Virus record (IMG/VR): IMGVR_UViG_3300042554_001744
Span: 1-38,426 of that record
Reading direction: 5' to 3' (one strand)
Origin: a virus
DNA length: 38,426 bases
A model generated the notes under the pieces. It had not been told where the DNA came from. It was given only the letters and a program-made list of their open reading frames with translations, and did not search any database. Positions within the stretch are counted from its first letter, which is position 1. Every line of letters begins with the position of its first letter. Position numbers and translations under genes: made by a program. Shown here in pieces: positions 26,149 to 34,774 of this stretch.

Positions 26149-28368
26149 GTGTCTGTCGTAGCTAACGTTGCCATCAATGTTGATAGCCGTGGCGCGACGC
26201 AGAAGCTGCGCGAGGTTCAGTCACAGGCAAACGCTACCGAGAAAGCAGTCGGCGGGCTTGGCGGTGCAGTAGGAAAACTTGCGGCAGCTTTTGCGGCAGT
26301 CCAGGCGGTTCGGTTTGTATTTGTCCAGGCTGCTGAAATTGAAAGCCAAACCAGAAGCCTTCAGGTATTAACGGGAAGCGTACAAAAAGCAACTGAAATC
26401 GTTAAACAGCTTCAGGATCTTGGAGCGGTAACACCATTCACAAGCTCGGAGCTTATTGACGCCGCTAAGCGGTTACAAGCTTTTGGCGTTGAAACAAATA
26501 AGGTTGTTGATACCACCCGCCGGCTTGCCGATGTCAGTGGTGCTACTGGAGCCGAACTGCAAGGACTTGTTACTGCTTACGGCCAGGTTCAGGCAAAGGG
26601 GCGGCTACAAGGTGAGGAGCTGCTTCAGTTCCAAGAGCGTGGCGTTGCCCTGCAGAAGGTACTTAAAGAGGAGTACAAACTTAGCGGCAAAGAATTTCAA
26701 AAAGCACTGGAAGGCGGCCGCATTAGTGCCGAAGCTGTTGAAGCAGCCATCATCAAGCTCACGGATGCCGGTGGTAAATACGCCAACGGTGCGATTGCGC
26801 AAAGCGATACTTTAAATGGCAAGCTCAGTACCCTGCAAGATTCGTTCCAGCGACTAGCTCAAAACATTGGCAAATTCTTTGAACCGGTATTCAAGTTTCT
26901 AATTGATGGCCTCAATGCATTTCTTGAGCGATTAAATAATGCATCACGGCTCGGGGCAGAGGCTAGGGCTTTTCAGCAAGCAAACGAGCGGACACGCACG
27001 AGGTTTGGGGCCCTGCGCTCTGCTAATCCATTCGATCAAGAGGTTCAAGATTATAGAAATCGTCTGCGCAAATCGCTTGTCGCTTCTGAATTGGGAGCTG
27101 GGGCAGGTGTTTCTGCACCAAGGTTGAGCGCAGGTGGTCCGTTGCCCCCGTTGCTTGGTGGTACTGGCGGCAAAGGTCGGAAAGCAGGCAAAACAGATGC
27201 GGAGCGTGAAGCGGAACGCGCTGCGGAAGCCGAACGACGCCTGCAGGAACGTTTGCGTGGTCTGCAGATTGAGTCACAACTAACCCAGAAGCTTTTAAGC
27301 AACAAGCTCTTGATCGCTGATGTCGAAAACCTAGGCAACAAAGAGGCAGCGATTGGATTGAAAGCAGAATCGCAAACCCTGCAAATTGTTGCCGATCTGC
27401 AAAAGTCTTTGATTGGTGTCACCGATGAGCGGGAGCGTTTGGCGATTGTCACCAAGACTGCGGCAGAGCTTGATAATCTGAATGTTGAAACATTGATTGA
27501 GCTAGAGCGCAATCGCCTTGCTGTAATCAAGGAGCAAAACACTGAATTCTTCAAGCGAGCTGGTCTCAGCGTTCAAGACAATCTGCGTGGCGGCGCTGGC
27601 GCTTTTGATCTTGGCTTACCGGATCTGAGGGTGAGCGAAGGTGAGACCAAAATCAATGACCTTAAGCAACAACTGCAGGAGCTTTCGGATCCAATCAACG
27701 TGGCGCTTAATGGAGCGACTGCCATTGGTGATGCCTTCAGCACAGCATTCACTGATGTGATCACCGGCGCCAAGTCTGCCCAGCAAGCGTTGTCCGAGGT
27801 CTTCAAAAAGATTGCCGATGCCTTCATTGAAACGGCCACTCAGATCATTGCCAAGCAGATTGCCCTGATCACCTTCCAAACCATCTTGAACGCCTTGGGT
27901 GGTGGCGGCGGATTCTCGTTTGGTGGTGCAACTGAAGGGCTTGGCGGAAAGGTATTTGGTTCAACCGCTTCTGTTTTTGAGGGCTCAGGTTTTACACCCT
28001 TTGCCGAAGGCGGTTTCGTTACCGGCCCCACCAATGCAATCATCGGCGAAGGCGGTGAATCGGAATACGTCATCCCCGCCAGCAAGATGAACGCCGCTAT
28101 GGCTCGTTATTCAAAAGGCGTCCGTGGCGAGGCAGTTGTTGGCGGCGAAGGTGGTTCCGCTCAAGCCGCTGCAGTCAGCGCCGGCCCGATGGAACCCATC
28201 GATGTTCGCTACAGCGTGGAGCGCATCAACAACGTCGATTACGTCACCAACGATCAGTTCCAGCGCGGACTGGCGCAAGCCGCACAACAAGGTGCAGTAC
28301 AAGGTGAACGCCGCGCTCTTCGTACGCTGGGTAATAGCCCAGCCAACCGCCGTCGCATTGGTCTGTAA
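26149..28368 (+). CDS. Tape measure protein
   Basis: The 739-residue product sets tail length. The N-terminal region (ANVAINVDSRGATQKLREVQ, AAAFAAVQAVRFVFVQAAEI) and the helical ITxLTGSVQKAxEIVKQLQ/ELIDAAKRLQAFGVETNKVV stretch match the tape-measure N-terminal domain, followed by long helices with RLQERLRGLQIESQLTQKLL and a glycine-rich C-terminal part (GGGGGFSFGG, GGFVTGPTNAIIGEGGE). It is one of the longest genes, as expected. With the usual relation near 0.15 nm per residue, tail length would be about 110 nm. The start is GTG 26149; its TAA shares one base with the next ATG. Confidence 0.95.
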   Translation: MSVVANVAINVDSRGATQKLREVQSQANATEKAVGGLGGAVGKLAAAFAAVQAVRFVFVQAAEIESQTRSLQVLTGSVQKATEIVKQLQDLGAVTPFTSSELIDAAKRLQAFGVETNKVVDTTRRLADVSGATGAELQGLVTAYGQVQAKGRLQGEELLQFQERGVALQKVLKEEYKLSGKEFQKALEGGRISAEAVEAAIIKLTDAGGKYANGAIAQSDTLNGKLSTLQDSFQRLAQNIGKFFEPVFKFLIDGLNAFLERLNNASRLGAEARAFQQANERTRTRFGALRSANPFDQEVQDYRNRLRKSLVASELGAGAGVSAPRLSAGGPLPPLLGGTGGKGRKAGKTDAEREAERAAEAERRLQERLRGLQIESQLTQKLLSNKLLIADVENLGNKEAAIGLKAESQTLQIVADLQKSLIGVTDERERLAIVTKTAAELDNLNVETLIELERNRLAVIKEQNTEFFKRAGLSVQDNLRGGAGAFDLGLPDLRVSEGETKINDLKQQLQELSDPINVALNGATAIGDAFSTAFTDVITGAKSAQQALSEVFKKIADAFIETATQIIAKQIALITFQTILNALGGGGGFSFGGATEGLGGKVFGSTASVFEGSGFTPFAEGGFVTGPTNAIIGEGGESEYVIPASKMNAAMARYSKGVRGEAVVGGEGGSAQAAAVSAGPMEPIDVRYSVERINNVDYVTNDQFQRGLAQAAQQGAVQGERRALRTLGNSPANRRRIGL

Positions 28369-28820
28369 TGGAATTTGCCTACGGTCACCTGCTTGACGTT
28401 GGCCCATCCGGCCAAGCCGCACGCTTCCGCTTTCAAAACTACGCCATCGCCCAAAACATAAGCGGCTACATGTTCCTCGGCTTCGGCTTCGGTGGAGCAG
28501 TCGCAACGCTTCAGGGCGACAACCTAGACGCGACGCTGCAACTGCCGAATACAGAGATGACCCGCGCCTGGGCAACGCAAGCGTTGGAAAACCTCTGGGT
28601 CGCCAAGGTCACCACGATTTTGTGGGAGCCCAGCAGTGGCGCCGTACAACGCACGCTTTACGAGTATTTCGGTAGCTGTGCCAGTGGCGGTTGGGACGAA
28701 ACGACGCTACAGATCAGCCTGAATTCAGTACTTGATTCAGTGCAAGCCAACGTGCCAGCGCGCCGCTTGATCCGTAACTTGGTTGGCAATATCCCATTTA
28801 CAGCTCAACTGCGTGTGTAG
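28368..28820 (+). CDS. Minor tail protein (tail-tip, DUF1833-like)
   Basis: The 150-residue product contains MEFAYGHLLDVGPSGQAARF, GDNLDATLQLPNTEMTRAWA, ENLWVAKVTTILWEPSSGAV and YEYFGSCASGGWDETTLQIS. Size and position directly after the tape measure match lambda gpM-like or DUF1833-like minor tail-tip proteins. The shared TAATG start-stop with the tape measure and overlap with the NlpC-like gene support co-translation. Confidence 0.75.
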   Translation: MEFAYGHLLDVGPSGQAARFRFQNYAIAQNISGYMFLGFGFGGAVATLQGDNLDATLQLPNTEMTRAWATQALENLWVAKVTTILWEPSSGAVQRTLYEYFGSCASGGWDETTLQISLNSVLDSVQANVPARRLIRNLVGNIPFTAQLRV

Positions 28821-29157
28821 TCACCTGATCGGCAGACCCTACGAATATGGCGGCAACGATTGCATCCGGCTGGTGATCGACGCCCTAAACGAAATGGGCA
28901 TGAATCCACCGCCGTTTAATGCAGACTGGTACACAATGACGCCACGGCAGGTGCTACAAGACCTGCGCCGTTTTTGCACTGTGATTGACGAGCCGATCTA
29001 CGATGGTGACATCGCAATTTTGACAGCGGCTCCGCTTGCTTTTGGGGTGACATGGCAGCAGGGACTCCTCTACATCAACAACCTCAGCAAAAGCGTGGAC
29101 TGGAAACCGGCGGCGCTCCTTTCAATCCGCCGCTGTTACCGTTTGAAGTCGCGTTAA
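28813..29157 (+). CDS. NlpC/P60-like tail-tip protein (gpK-like), His replaced
   Basis: GTG 28813 overlaps the previous stop and directly precedes the domain; an upstream TTG (28783) is less likely. The 114-residue product has GRPYEYGGNDCIRLVIDALN with the catalytic-type Cys17, the hallmark of NlpC/P60 domains such as lambda gpK. The position that normally carries His (HVGIYIG-like) reads WQQGLLYIN, apparently Gln in its place. The enzyme may therefore be inactive and act structurally at the tail tip, unless another residue substitutes. It overlaps the hub gene by 106 bases. Confidence 0.72.
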   Translation: MCSHLIGRPYEYGGNDCIRLVIDALNEMGMNPPPFNADWYTMTPRQVLQDLRRFCTVIDEPIYDGDIAILTAAPLAFGVTWQQGLLYINNLSKSVDWKPAALLSIRRCYRLKSR

Positions 29158-31172
29158 TCGAAACGCTGGGTTGTAGCGATCAGGAATACCGCAAGTTTTT
29201 ACGCCACGCCGAACTGAAATCGCGTGTAAGGCCAGCTGAGTATGACCATATTCCGGATATTGAAAACACAGGTGCAGAAATTATCGCCGTTGTCAGTCTT
29301 GTTATCGGCCTGGCCAGCACAGCCGTCAGCATCCTGCTGGCACCCAAAGCGCCGACGCTTGAAAACCAGCCCCGTATTCGTAGCCGACAACTCTCCGATC
29401 AAATCGGCCCTACTCGCTTCAACCAAACCACCAGCTTCGATAACGTCAGCGCCTTGGCTGAATACGGCCAAACCATCCCCGTCCCATTTGGCAAACGCGA
29501 CGAAGGCGCTGACGGCAACGATACCGGCGGCCTAATTCTCGCCCCAGCTTTGGTGTGGAGCCGCCTGTTCGCTAACGGCTCGTTCCAGTCCTATGAAGGC
29601 ATCTACGTTGCCGGACAGTTTGGCCTACCGACCCCACAACTTGGCGGCATCCGTGTCGGCACCACCGGCTTATCTACTCTTGATGACAGCGAATATGCAT
29701 TGTTCTGGTCATCCAAACAAGATGCCAACCGACCCACAACACTAATTGCCGGCACCTCTGGAGCTGGAGCGACTGGCACATTAGGCAGGCAAGTCTTTAC
29801 CGCACCGACTGGTGGCGGTCAGCAGTTCAGCCAAGGATTTTCGCAAGCCTATAACCCGCAAAATCAATCGCAGTTTGGTGCCTACTCACCCATCGAAAAT
29901 GGCACTGCCTTCCGCTTTAACTGGGAGATCATCGCCGCGCCAGAGGCTGGAACACTGGGCGCAGATAACCAAGAGCAACGCGCAGAGATCAAAGCACGAC
30001 GCAGAAAGATTGCCGGCAAGCGAGCTGATGTGCTCACCGTCGTTGAGAACGCCACTGCAACAACGAAACTCGCCGTTGGCCAGCCCGGAGTCGGCCGCCA
30101 GTATTCAAGGCGGATGGGCATCGTTCGCATCAATAACACCGAATACTCAAGCCGTACGTTTGTCAACGTCAGCGTTGGATCGACAGCTGTTTTTCAGATC
30201 CGCCTTCAAAACTGGGACGACTTTGAAAGGACTGATTTTGCTGATACTGAAGTCAACCTGACCGACCTTGAAAGCGCCGCTGATGCTTGGCGTACCCGAG
30301 CTGACGACTTGCTAACGATTGGCTCGCGCTGGATTATTGGCTCAACCATCTGGATTGTCAGAGATCGCGACCCACAACCTGACGCACAATTCATCAATGT
30401 CACTCTCCAGTGCACTGAGATTCAGAAAAATTCCCAGATTGGCGCTTGCGGTACACGCACGATTAATGAACCACTAGCTGGTTACGACGGCCCCGGATCA
30501 GGACCAGGTGGCCAAGACTTTGACCCTGCTACCAACATTGGTACTGGGTTCTTCCCGCTGTGTCGCTACAGCGAAGCTACGGTGCGCCCAGTTCGTCGTG
30601 ATGCAGACGTAATTGAGATTGGCATCAAGAGCCAAGTGTGGAATCGCGCTAGTGGCCTCACCAACTTCAACACGATCCCGACACCAGCCAAACTCTTCCG
30701 ACTGGACAGGAAAAACATCACACTGAATACACCACGACTGGATCGCTACTTTGCGCGCTCCTCGTTTTTCTCTGTGCTGGTGCGACCTGTGCAAAAGTTT
30801 GGCGAAGCGGAAAGGGCTTGGGCACGCATCCCTCAACTGTTCTGCGTGTCAGGCACAGCACCAGTTGACCAGTTCAACTTCCTGCGAATCCAACCCCGCA
30901 CAGCTGGTTACTACGAATATCGGTTTGTTCCTGTCACTGGCGCCGAAGCTGGCCGCGATGATGAATTAAACCAGACCGTCATTCAACTGGACTCCGAATC
31001 CGAATCAGCCAACGCCGATACTAATTTTGGTAGCGACTATTCAACTCCCTATGGTGCCTTTCGCCTGAGTACAAGAGGCAAGCGGTTCACGGTCAGTCAA
31101 CTGGAACGAAACAAGGAGCTGACTACCAACGCAAGCACCGAATTTGTCGGCGGCACGTTCATTCCCGGCTAA
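29052..31172 (+). CDS. Tail hub/host-specificity protein, first part
   Basis: The 706-residue product begins MAAGTPLHQQPQQKRGLETG, then PPLLPFEVALIETLGCSDQE and, notably, a hydrophobic segment EIIAVVSLVIGLASTAVSIL at about residues 75-94, reminiscent of the membrane-like region of lambda gpI/gpJ-type proteins. The body is beta-rich with SALAEYGQTIPVPFGKRDEG, a segment common in tail hub proteins. Together with the next gene it seems to make up a gpJ-like hub split in two. The start overlaps the NlpC-like gene by 106 bases, so the exact N-terminus is uncertain. Confidence 0.82.
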   Translation: MAAGTPLHQQPQQKRGLETGGAPFNPPLLPFEVALIETLGCSDQEYRKFLRHAELKSRVRPAEYDHIPDIENTGAEIIAVVSLVIGLASTAVSILLAPKAPTLENQPRIRSRQLSDQIGPTRFNQTTSFDNVSALAEYGQTIPVPFGKRDEGADGNDTGGLILAPALVWSRLFANGSFQSYEGIYVAGQFGLPTPQLGGIRVGTTGLSTLDDSEYALFWSSKQDANRPTTLIAGTSGAGATGTLGRQVFTAPTGGGQQFSQGFSQAYNPQNQSQFGAYSPIENGTAFRFNWEIIAAPEAGTLGADNQEQRAEIKARRRKIAGKRADVLTVVENATATTKLAVGQPGVGRQYSRRMGIVRINNTEYSSRTFVNVSVGSTAVFQIRLQNWDDFERTDFADTEVNLTDLESAADAWRTRADDLLTIGSRWIIGSTIWIVRDRDPQPDAQFINVTLQCTEIQKNSQIGACGTRTINEPLAGYDGPGSGPGGQDFDPATNIGTGFFPLCRYSEATVRPVRRDADVIEIGIKSQVWNRASGLTNFNTIPTPAKLFRLDRKNITLNTPRLDRYFARSSFFSVLVRPVQKFGEAERAWARIPQLFCVSGTAPVDQFNFLRIQPRTAGYYEYRFVPVTGAEAGRDDELNQTVIQLDSESESANADTNFGSDYSTPYGAFRLSTRGKRFTVSQLERNKELTTNASTEFVGGTFIPG

Positions 31173-31205
31173 AGGCTTTATTCACTACTATTCACCCAGA
31201 GATCG

Positions 31206-33032
31206 ATGTCTTTCACTCCTACCGAAGTTGATCTAGCTAGCGTATCGCCGGCAACGACATTAAATCCGTTTCCCGCCAACGCGATCTACTTTGATATCTT
31301 TGGGGATCCAACCACTAAGCGGGTTGGGGATACACAGGAAGAAGATCTAATCTGCCTTGCTGGTAATTCAACGATCACCATCCGCATTAGAACGGAAGTA
31401 ATTAGAGGTACGATCGGCGTTGATGTTGGTCAGAGATACGTTGATCTAACTGGTTCAAGGCTTATATGGCGAAACTTTACCTACAAAGTCATTCGGTCCG
31501 TCGGCGATGGACCCGTTGGCACAGTCTTTGCTTTTACTAAGACAGTCAATAACCCGCTTGGCAGAGGCGTAAGCACACTCAGTTACCGCGTAACGGAAGC
31601 TGTTAGAACAGCCACCCCAACTCCTGCGCCACCCAATCCAAACCCTACTCCCGGCCCAACACCTGCGCCAACACCTGCGCCAACGCCAGCGCCAACAGCG
31701 GCGCCGACACCGATACCGGGACGCCCTGTAGATGACAATGGAGTCTCACGAGCCCAGCGCATTTTTGAGCAGCAATCACAAATTGCCGATGTCAGCTTTT
31801 ATCAAGAACTTACAAAATCCAATCAATCAAATCCTGAGCATGAAATTGTTTATGTCAACGAATATCTAGAAAACGTATCGGATGCAAATTACGACGACCT
31901 ATCCGTCCTTGCTATCTCCGTCAAATCAAGCGGTCAGATCGGAAGCGTTGGGCAGATCCGCGCTTGGATTCCCAGTGGCATCAGTGTCCAACGGCTGGTA
32001 GACGGCGGAAACGGCCCCAGCAACCTGTTCTCTGATCTGGTCTACTACCTGCTGACCGATATCAAACAAGGCGTGGGCAATGTCGTGCCACTGGAGCTTG
32101 TCGATGTCGCCTCACTGCAAACGACAGGGCGTTACCTTCGCGCCAACAAGATTTTCTACGATGGCGTACTAGAAGATACCGAATCACTCCGCTCGTTCAT
32201 TTTCAATACAGCGCCGCTTCAGCTGTGTAACTTCACGATCAAAAACGGTCGTTTTGGCTTGATGCCGGCATTGCCGTTCAACAGCAGCTTTCAGATCAGT
32301 ACTAGCCCCGTCGCTGTCGAACAGATCTTCACGGCTGGCAACATCATCGAAGACTCGCTGCAGCTGCAGTACATCGATATCGCGCAGCGCACCAACTTCA
32401 AAGCTTTGGTGTCGTGGCGCGTCACCGTAGAAAACGATCTGCCGACGCAAGCCTCAGCGTTGGTGGAATGGGCCGACATTGCCGAAGACGACGCTTCCGC
32501 CACCCAGCAGGTGTTTGATCTCAGCGAGTTCTGCACCAACCGCGAGCAGGCGTTGCGTACAGCTCGATTCTTGTTGAGTGTGCGGCGCCGCGTCACGCAA
32601 ACAGTCACGTTCAAAACGGTGCCGGATGCGCTGAGTATCCAGCCTGGTTCTTATATCCGCGTGATGACGACGGCTACCACCTTCAACACCAACAGCGTGG
32701 GTGCCATCACCGATGCAGGCAGCTTGACTTCCATCAATCCGATTGATGACGGCAGCTACGACGCCATGTTTTTCAACCCGACGACTGGTGAGTTTATTGA
32801 GCGCTCGTTCTTTGTCTCGGGCAACGTCATCTCCGATCCGTCGCTGCACAACACCCTGTTTATGATTCGCAGTCAGCAGAACAACAGCAGCATCTTCCAA
32901 GTCGAACAGCTCACGCTTGACGAAGAAGGCCTGATCAATGTCTCTGCCGTGCAAGTACCTGTTGATTCAAGCGGAGCTAGCATTGTTGCAAAGGACGTAT
33001 TGACTCCCGGCAACTTCAGGGTGACTGAGTGA
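31206..33032 (+). CDS. Tail hub protein, second part, with Pro-Thr linker
   Basis: The 608-residue product has an N-terminal domain (1-135), a Pro-Thr-Ala linker at residues 136-174 (TPTPAPPNPNPTPGPTPAPT repeated units), then a C-terminal region with the gpJ-like phrases SFYQELTKSNQSNPEHEIVY, DDLSVLAISVKSSGQIGS, VGNVVPLELVDVASLQTTGR and TNREQALRTARFLLSVRRR. It should form the baseplate hub with the previous protein. The Pro-Thr linker probably separates mobile domains; its DNA contains tandem 12-base units near 31655-31710. Confidence 0.85.
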   Translation: MSFTPTEVDLASVSPATTLNPFPANAIYFDIFGDPTTKRVGDTQEEDLICLAGNSTITIRIRTEVIRGTIGVDVGQRYVDLTGSRLIWRNFTYKVIRSVGDGPVGTVFAFTKTVNNPLGRGVSTLSYRVTEAVRTATPTPAPPNPNPTPGPTPAPTPAPTPAPTAAPTPIPGRPVDDNGVSRAQRIFEQQSQIADVSFYQELTKSNQSNPEHEIVYVNEYLENVSDANYDDLSVLAISVKSSGQIGSVGQIRAWIPSGISVQRLVDGGNGPSNLFSDLVYYLLTDIKQGVGNVVPLELVDVASLQTTGRYLRANKIFYDGVLEDTESLRSFIFNTAPLQLCNFTIKNGRFGLMPALPFNSSFQISTSPVAVEQIFTAGNIIEDSLQLQYIDIAQRTNFKALVSWRVTVENDLPTQASALVEWADIAEDDASATQQVFDLSEFCTNREQALRTARFLLSVRRRVTQTVTFKTVPDALSIQPGSYIRVMTTATTFNTNSVGAITDAGSLTSINPIDDGSYDAMFFNPTTGEFIERSFFVSGNVISDPSLHNTLFMIRSQQNNSSIFQVEQLTLDEEGLINVSAVQVPVDSSGASIVAKDVLTPGNFRVTE

Positions 33033-33406
33033 TGGCGTTTCCCACCTTGAAACCAACCGGCCGCGAGTTCAACGCAGGCGACTTCCCGATCAAACGCTTT
33101 AACGCCCAATCCGGCGCTGAGGTTCGCATCCTCTACGGCAACCGCCGCACCAACGCCACACTGAGCCTCAGCTACGACAACATCACCGACGCCAACGCCC
33201 AGCTGTTTGCTGCTGACTACGACGCCCAACTCGGAACCTTCCGTACGTTTACTTTGCCGAGTGATGTACGCGCCGGTTGGACTGGATCAGCAGCGACAAT
33301 TGACGCACCACCTACAGCACGCTGGCGCTACGACTCCGCTCCTGTAATACAGGCAGTTCGGCCCGGTCGCAGTAGCGTTACAGTAAGTTTGGTGGCTGTG
33401 ATCTGA
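33032..33406 (+). CDS. Minor tail protein, distal region
   Basis: ATG 33032 shares one base with the previous stop (TGATG). The 124-residue product begins MAFPTLKPTGREFNAGDFPI and includes RRTNATLSLSYDNITDANAQ and FRTFTLPSDVRAGWTGSAAT. This is typical of a small beta-structured protein found after hub genes, annotated in many phages as a conserved tail protein. It probably sits at the tail tip or fibre base. Confidence 0.7.
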   Translation: MAFPTLKPTGREFNAGDFPIKRFNAQSGAEVRILYGNRRTNATLSLSYDNITDANAQLFAADYDAQLGTFRTFTLPSDVRAGWTGSAATIDAPPTARWRYDSAPVIQAVRPGRSSVTVSLVAVI

Positions 33407-33831
33407 TGCAGAAAGCATATACCGGACGCGACGGCCGCCTGCTGATCGACGGTTCCGAGCAAATTAAGGTCACCAGCTGGACCCTAACCGGCAACCTCGA
33501 AGCGCTGGAAACCACCAGCCTTGGCGATACTCAACGCACCTATGTTCCAGGAGTCCAAGAATTTAGTGGCAGTGCCACACTGCTGTATTACAGCGAAGCA
33601 TCAGGCCGTAATGATGCCGCCACAGCACTGAGAAATATCCTTAAGGTCGGCAGTGTTTCTGACAGCGATACCGTAACAATTACCCTCCGCTTTATGCAGG
33701 GCAATTCTGTTAACGATGTGTCGCTCAATGCGTGGATCACCAGCGTGTCGTATGGCGCCAATGTCGGTGAAGTCAGCAGCGCCCAGATCAGCTTCCAAGC
33801 CACTGGAGCACTCACTGCGGTGACGATCTAA
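33406..33831 (+). CDS. Second tail-tube-like protein
   Basis: The 141-residue product begins MQKAYTGRDGRLLIDGSEQI and has VTSWTLTGNLEALETTSLGD, YVPGVQEFSGSATLLYYSEA and VSLNAWITSVSYGANVGEVS, the beta pattern of tail tube-like folds (gpV- or TP901-like). It differs from the main tube protein at 24749. Such proteins in the tail-tip region may form an extra ring or a fibre attachment disc. The fold assignment is by recognition of the pattern only. Confidence 0.68.
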   Translation: MQKAYTGRDGRLLIDGSEQIKVTSWTLTGNLEALETTSLGDTQRTYVPGVQEFSGSATLLYYSEASGRNDAATALRNILKVGSVSDSDTVTITLRFMQGNSVNDVSLNAWITSVSYGANVGEVSSAQISFQATGALTAVTI

Positions 33832-34727
33832 TGGGCATTTATCTTGGCCTGATCGGCAACATCGAGCTAACCCGCACAGCTCTTGAAGGTGCCAAGCAAA
33901 GCACCATAAACCCAAGTGATGTAAACGCCAGTCAAGACCGTTTTAGTTTTGACTTTCAAGAAGGCTTTCTGGTTACAGGTGATTTCATCGAGATCACCAC
34001 AACAGATGGCACCAATCTTAACTTTATTGATCCGAGTGGGTGGGCAAATAATTCGCTCCACTCCAGCGGCGCTTGGTACATTTTTGTTGACGAGCTCGGC
34101 GGGATTCGTCTTTACACAAGCTTTGCGGCAAGCCTAGATGGCGGCACACAAGGCCGCGTGCCACTGGTCGCTATCAACCGAAATATCCCGATCAATGTGA
34201 TTATCCGAGACCGTGAATCACGCGTGCTTGGCGACATCATTGAGTACGAACTGAATACAAATCGCGAAACAGTTGATATCACGACGCTGAGCGATGAATA
34301 CCGCCAGCAGTACAGCAGCCTGATTAGCGGGAGCGGCAGGCTAACCGCACGCTGGGATTACACCAACAACCGCCACGAAGAACCCGTCAACTATCTGATG
34401 CAGCTGGTACTGCGTACAGAGGTTGGTTCTACATTCCACGGACGTTTTTACATCAAGGCGCCGGATACCCCCGCGTTTGCGGGTTCATTTGAAGCGGCTC
34501 AAATTAACGATTCTGTTTACTGGGATTTGAACGGCATTATTACGGCTTCGGCCGTCAGTTTTGCTGCTGATCAGGTCATCACCGCCGTTATCGACTTTAT
34601 TTCAACTGGCCCAATCAAGTTACGGGCTTCAACTCAGGTTCCCAACCGCCTGCTGCAGGAGGACACCGGCAAGATCAAGCTGGAGCAGAATGGGGCGGCG
34701 TTTGTGTTGCTGGAAGAGCCGGAATAG
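33831..34727 (+). CDS. Minor tail protein with conserved YLGLIGNIELTR start
   Basis: The 298-residue product begins MGIYLGLIGNIELTRTALEG and continues with beta-rich segments (QEGFLVTGDFIEITTTDGTN, SHLxxGAWYIFVDELGGIRL, TFHGRFYIKAPDTPAFAGSF). The YLGLIGxIELxR opening is common to a group of cyanophage tail proteins with unknown role. TAATG links it to the previous gene. It probably lies between tail tip and fibres. Confidence 0.7.
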   Translation: MGIYLGLIGNIELTRTALEGAKQSTINPSDVNASQDRFSFDFQEGFLVTGDFIEITTTDGTNLNFIDPSGWANNSLHSSGAWYIFVDELGGIRLYTSFAASLDGGTQGRVPLVAINRNIPINVIIRDRESRVLGDIIEYELNTNRETVDITTLSDEYRQQYSSLISGSGRLTARWDYTNNRHEEPVNYLMQLVLRTEVGSTFHGRFYIKAPDTPAFAGSFEAAQINDSVYWDLNGIITASAVSFAADQVITAVIDFISTGPIKLRASTQVPNRLLQEDTGKIKLEQNGAAFVLLEEPE

Positions 34728-34743
34728 GAGCCTTAGACTCGTT

Positions 34744-34764
34744 GTAACTGTAAGCGCTTAAAGG
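34744..34764 (+). promoter_or_regulatory. 21-base late-gene element upstream of the tail-fibre gene
   Basis: GTAACTGTAAGCGCTTAAAG plus G matches 20521-20541 at 19 of 21 positions. TAAGCGCTTA inside it is a perfect palindrome. It lies 10 bases before the tail-fibre ATG. Confidence 0.55.
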
Positions 34765-34774
34765 AAGCCCCGCA

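Noticed and set aside
31650-31710. Short tandem repeats considered as a CRISPR or regulatory array
   Set aside because: They encode the Pro-Thr linker in frame and have no spacers.
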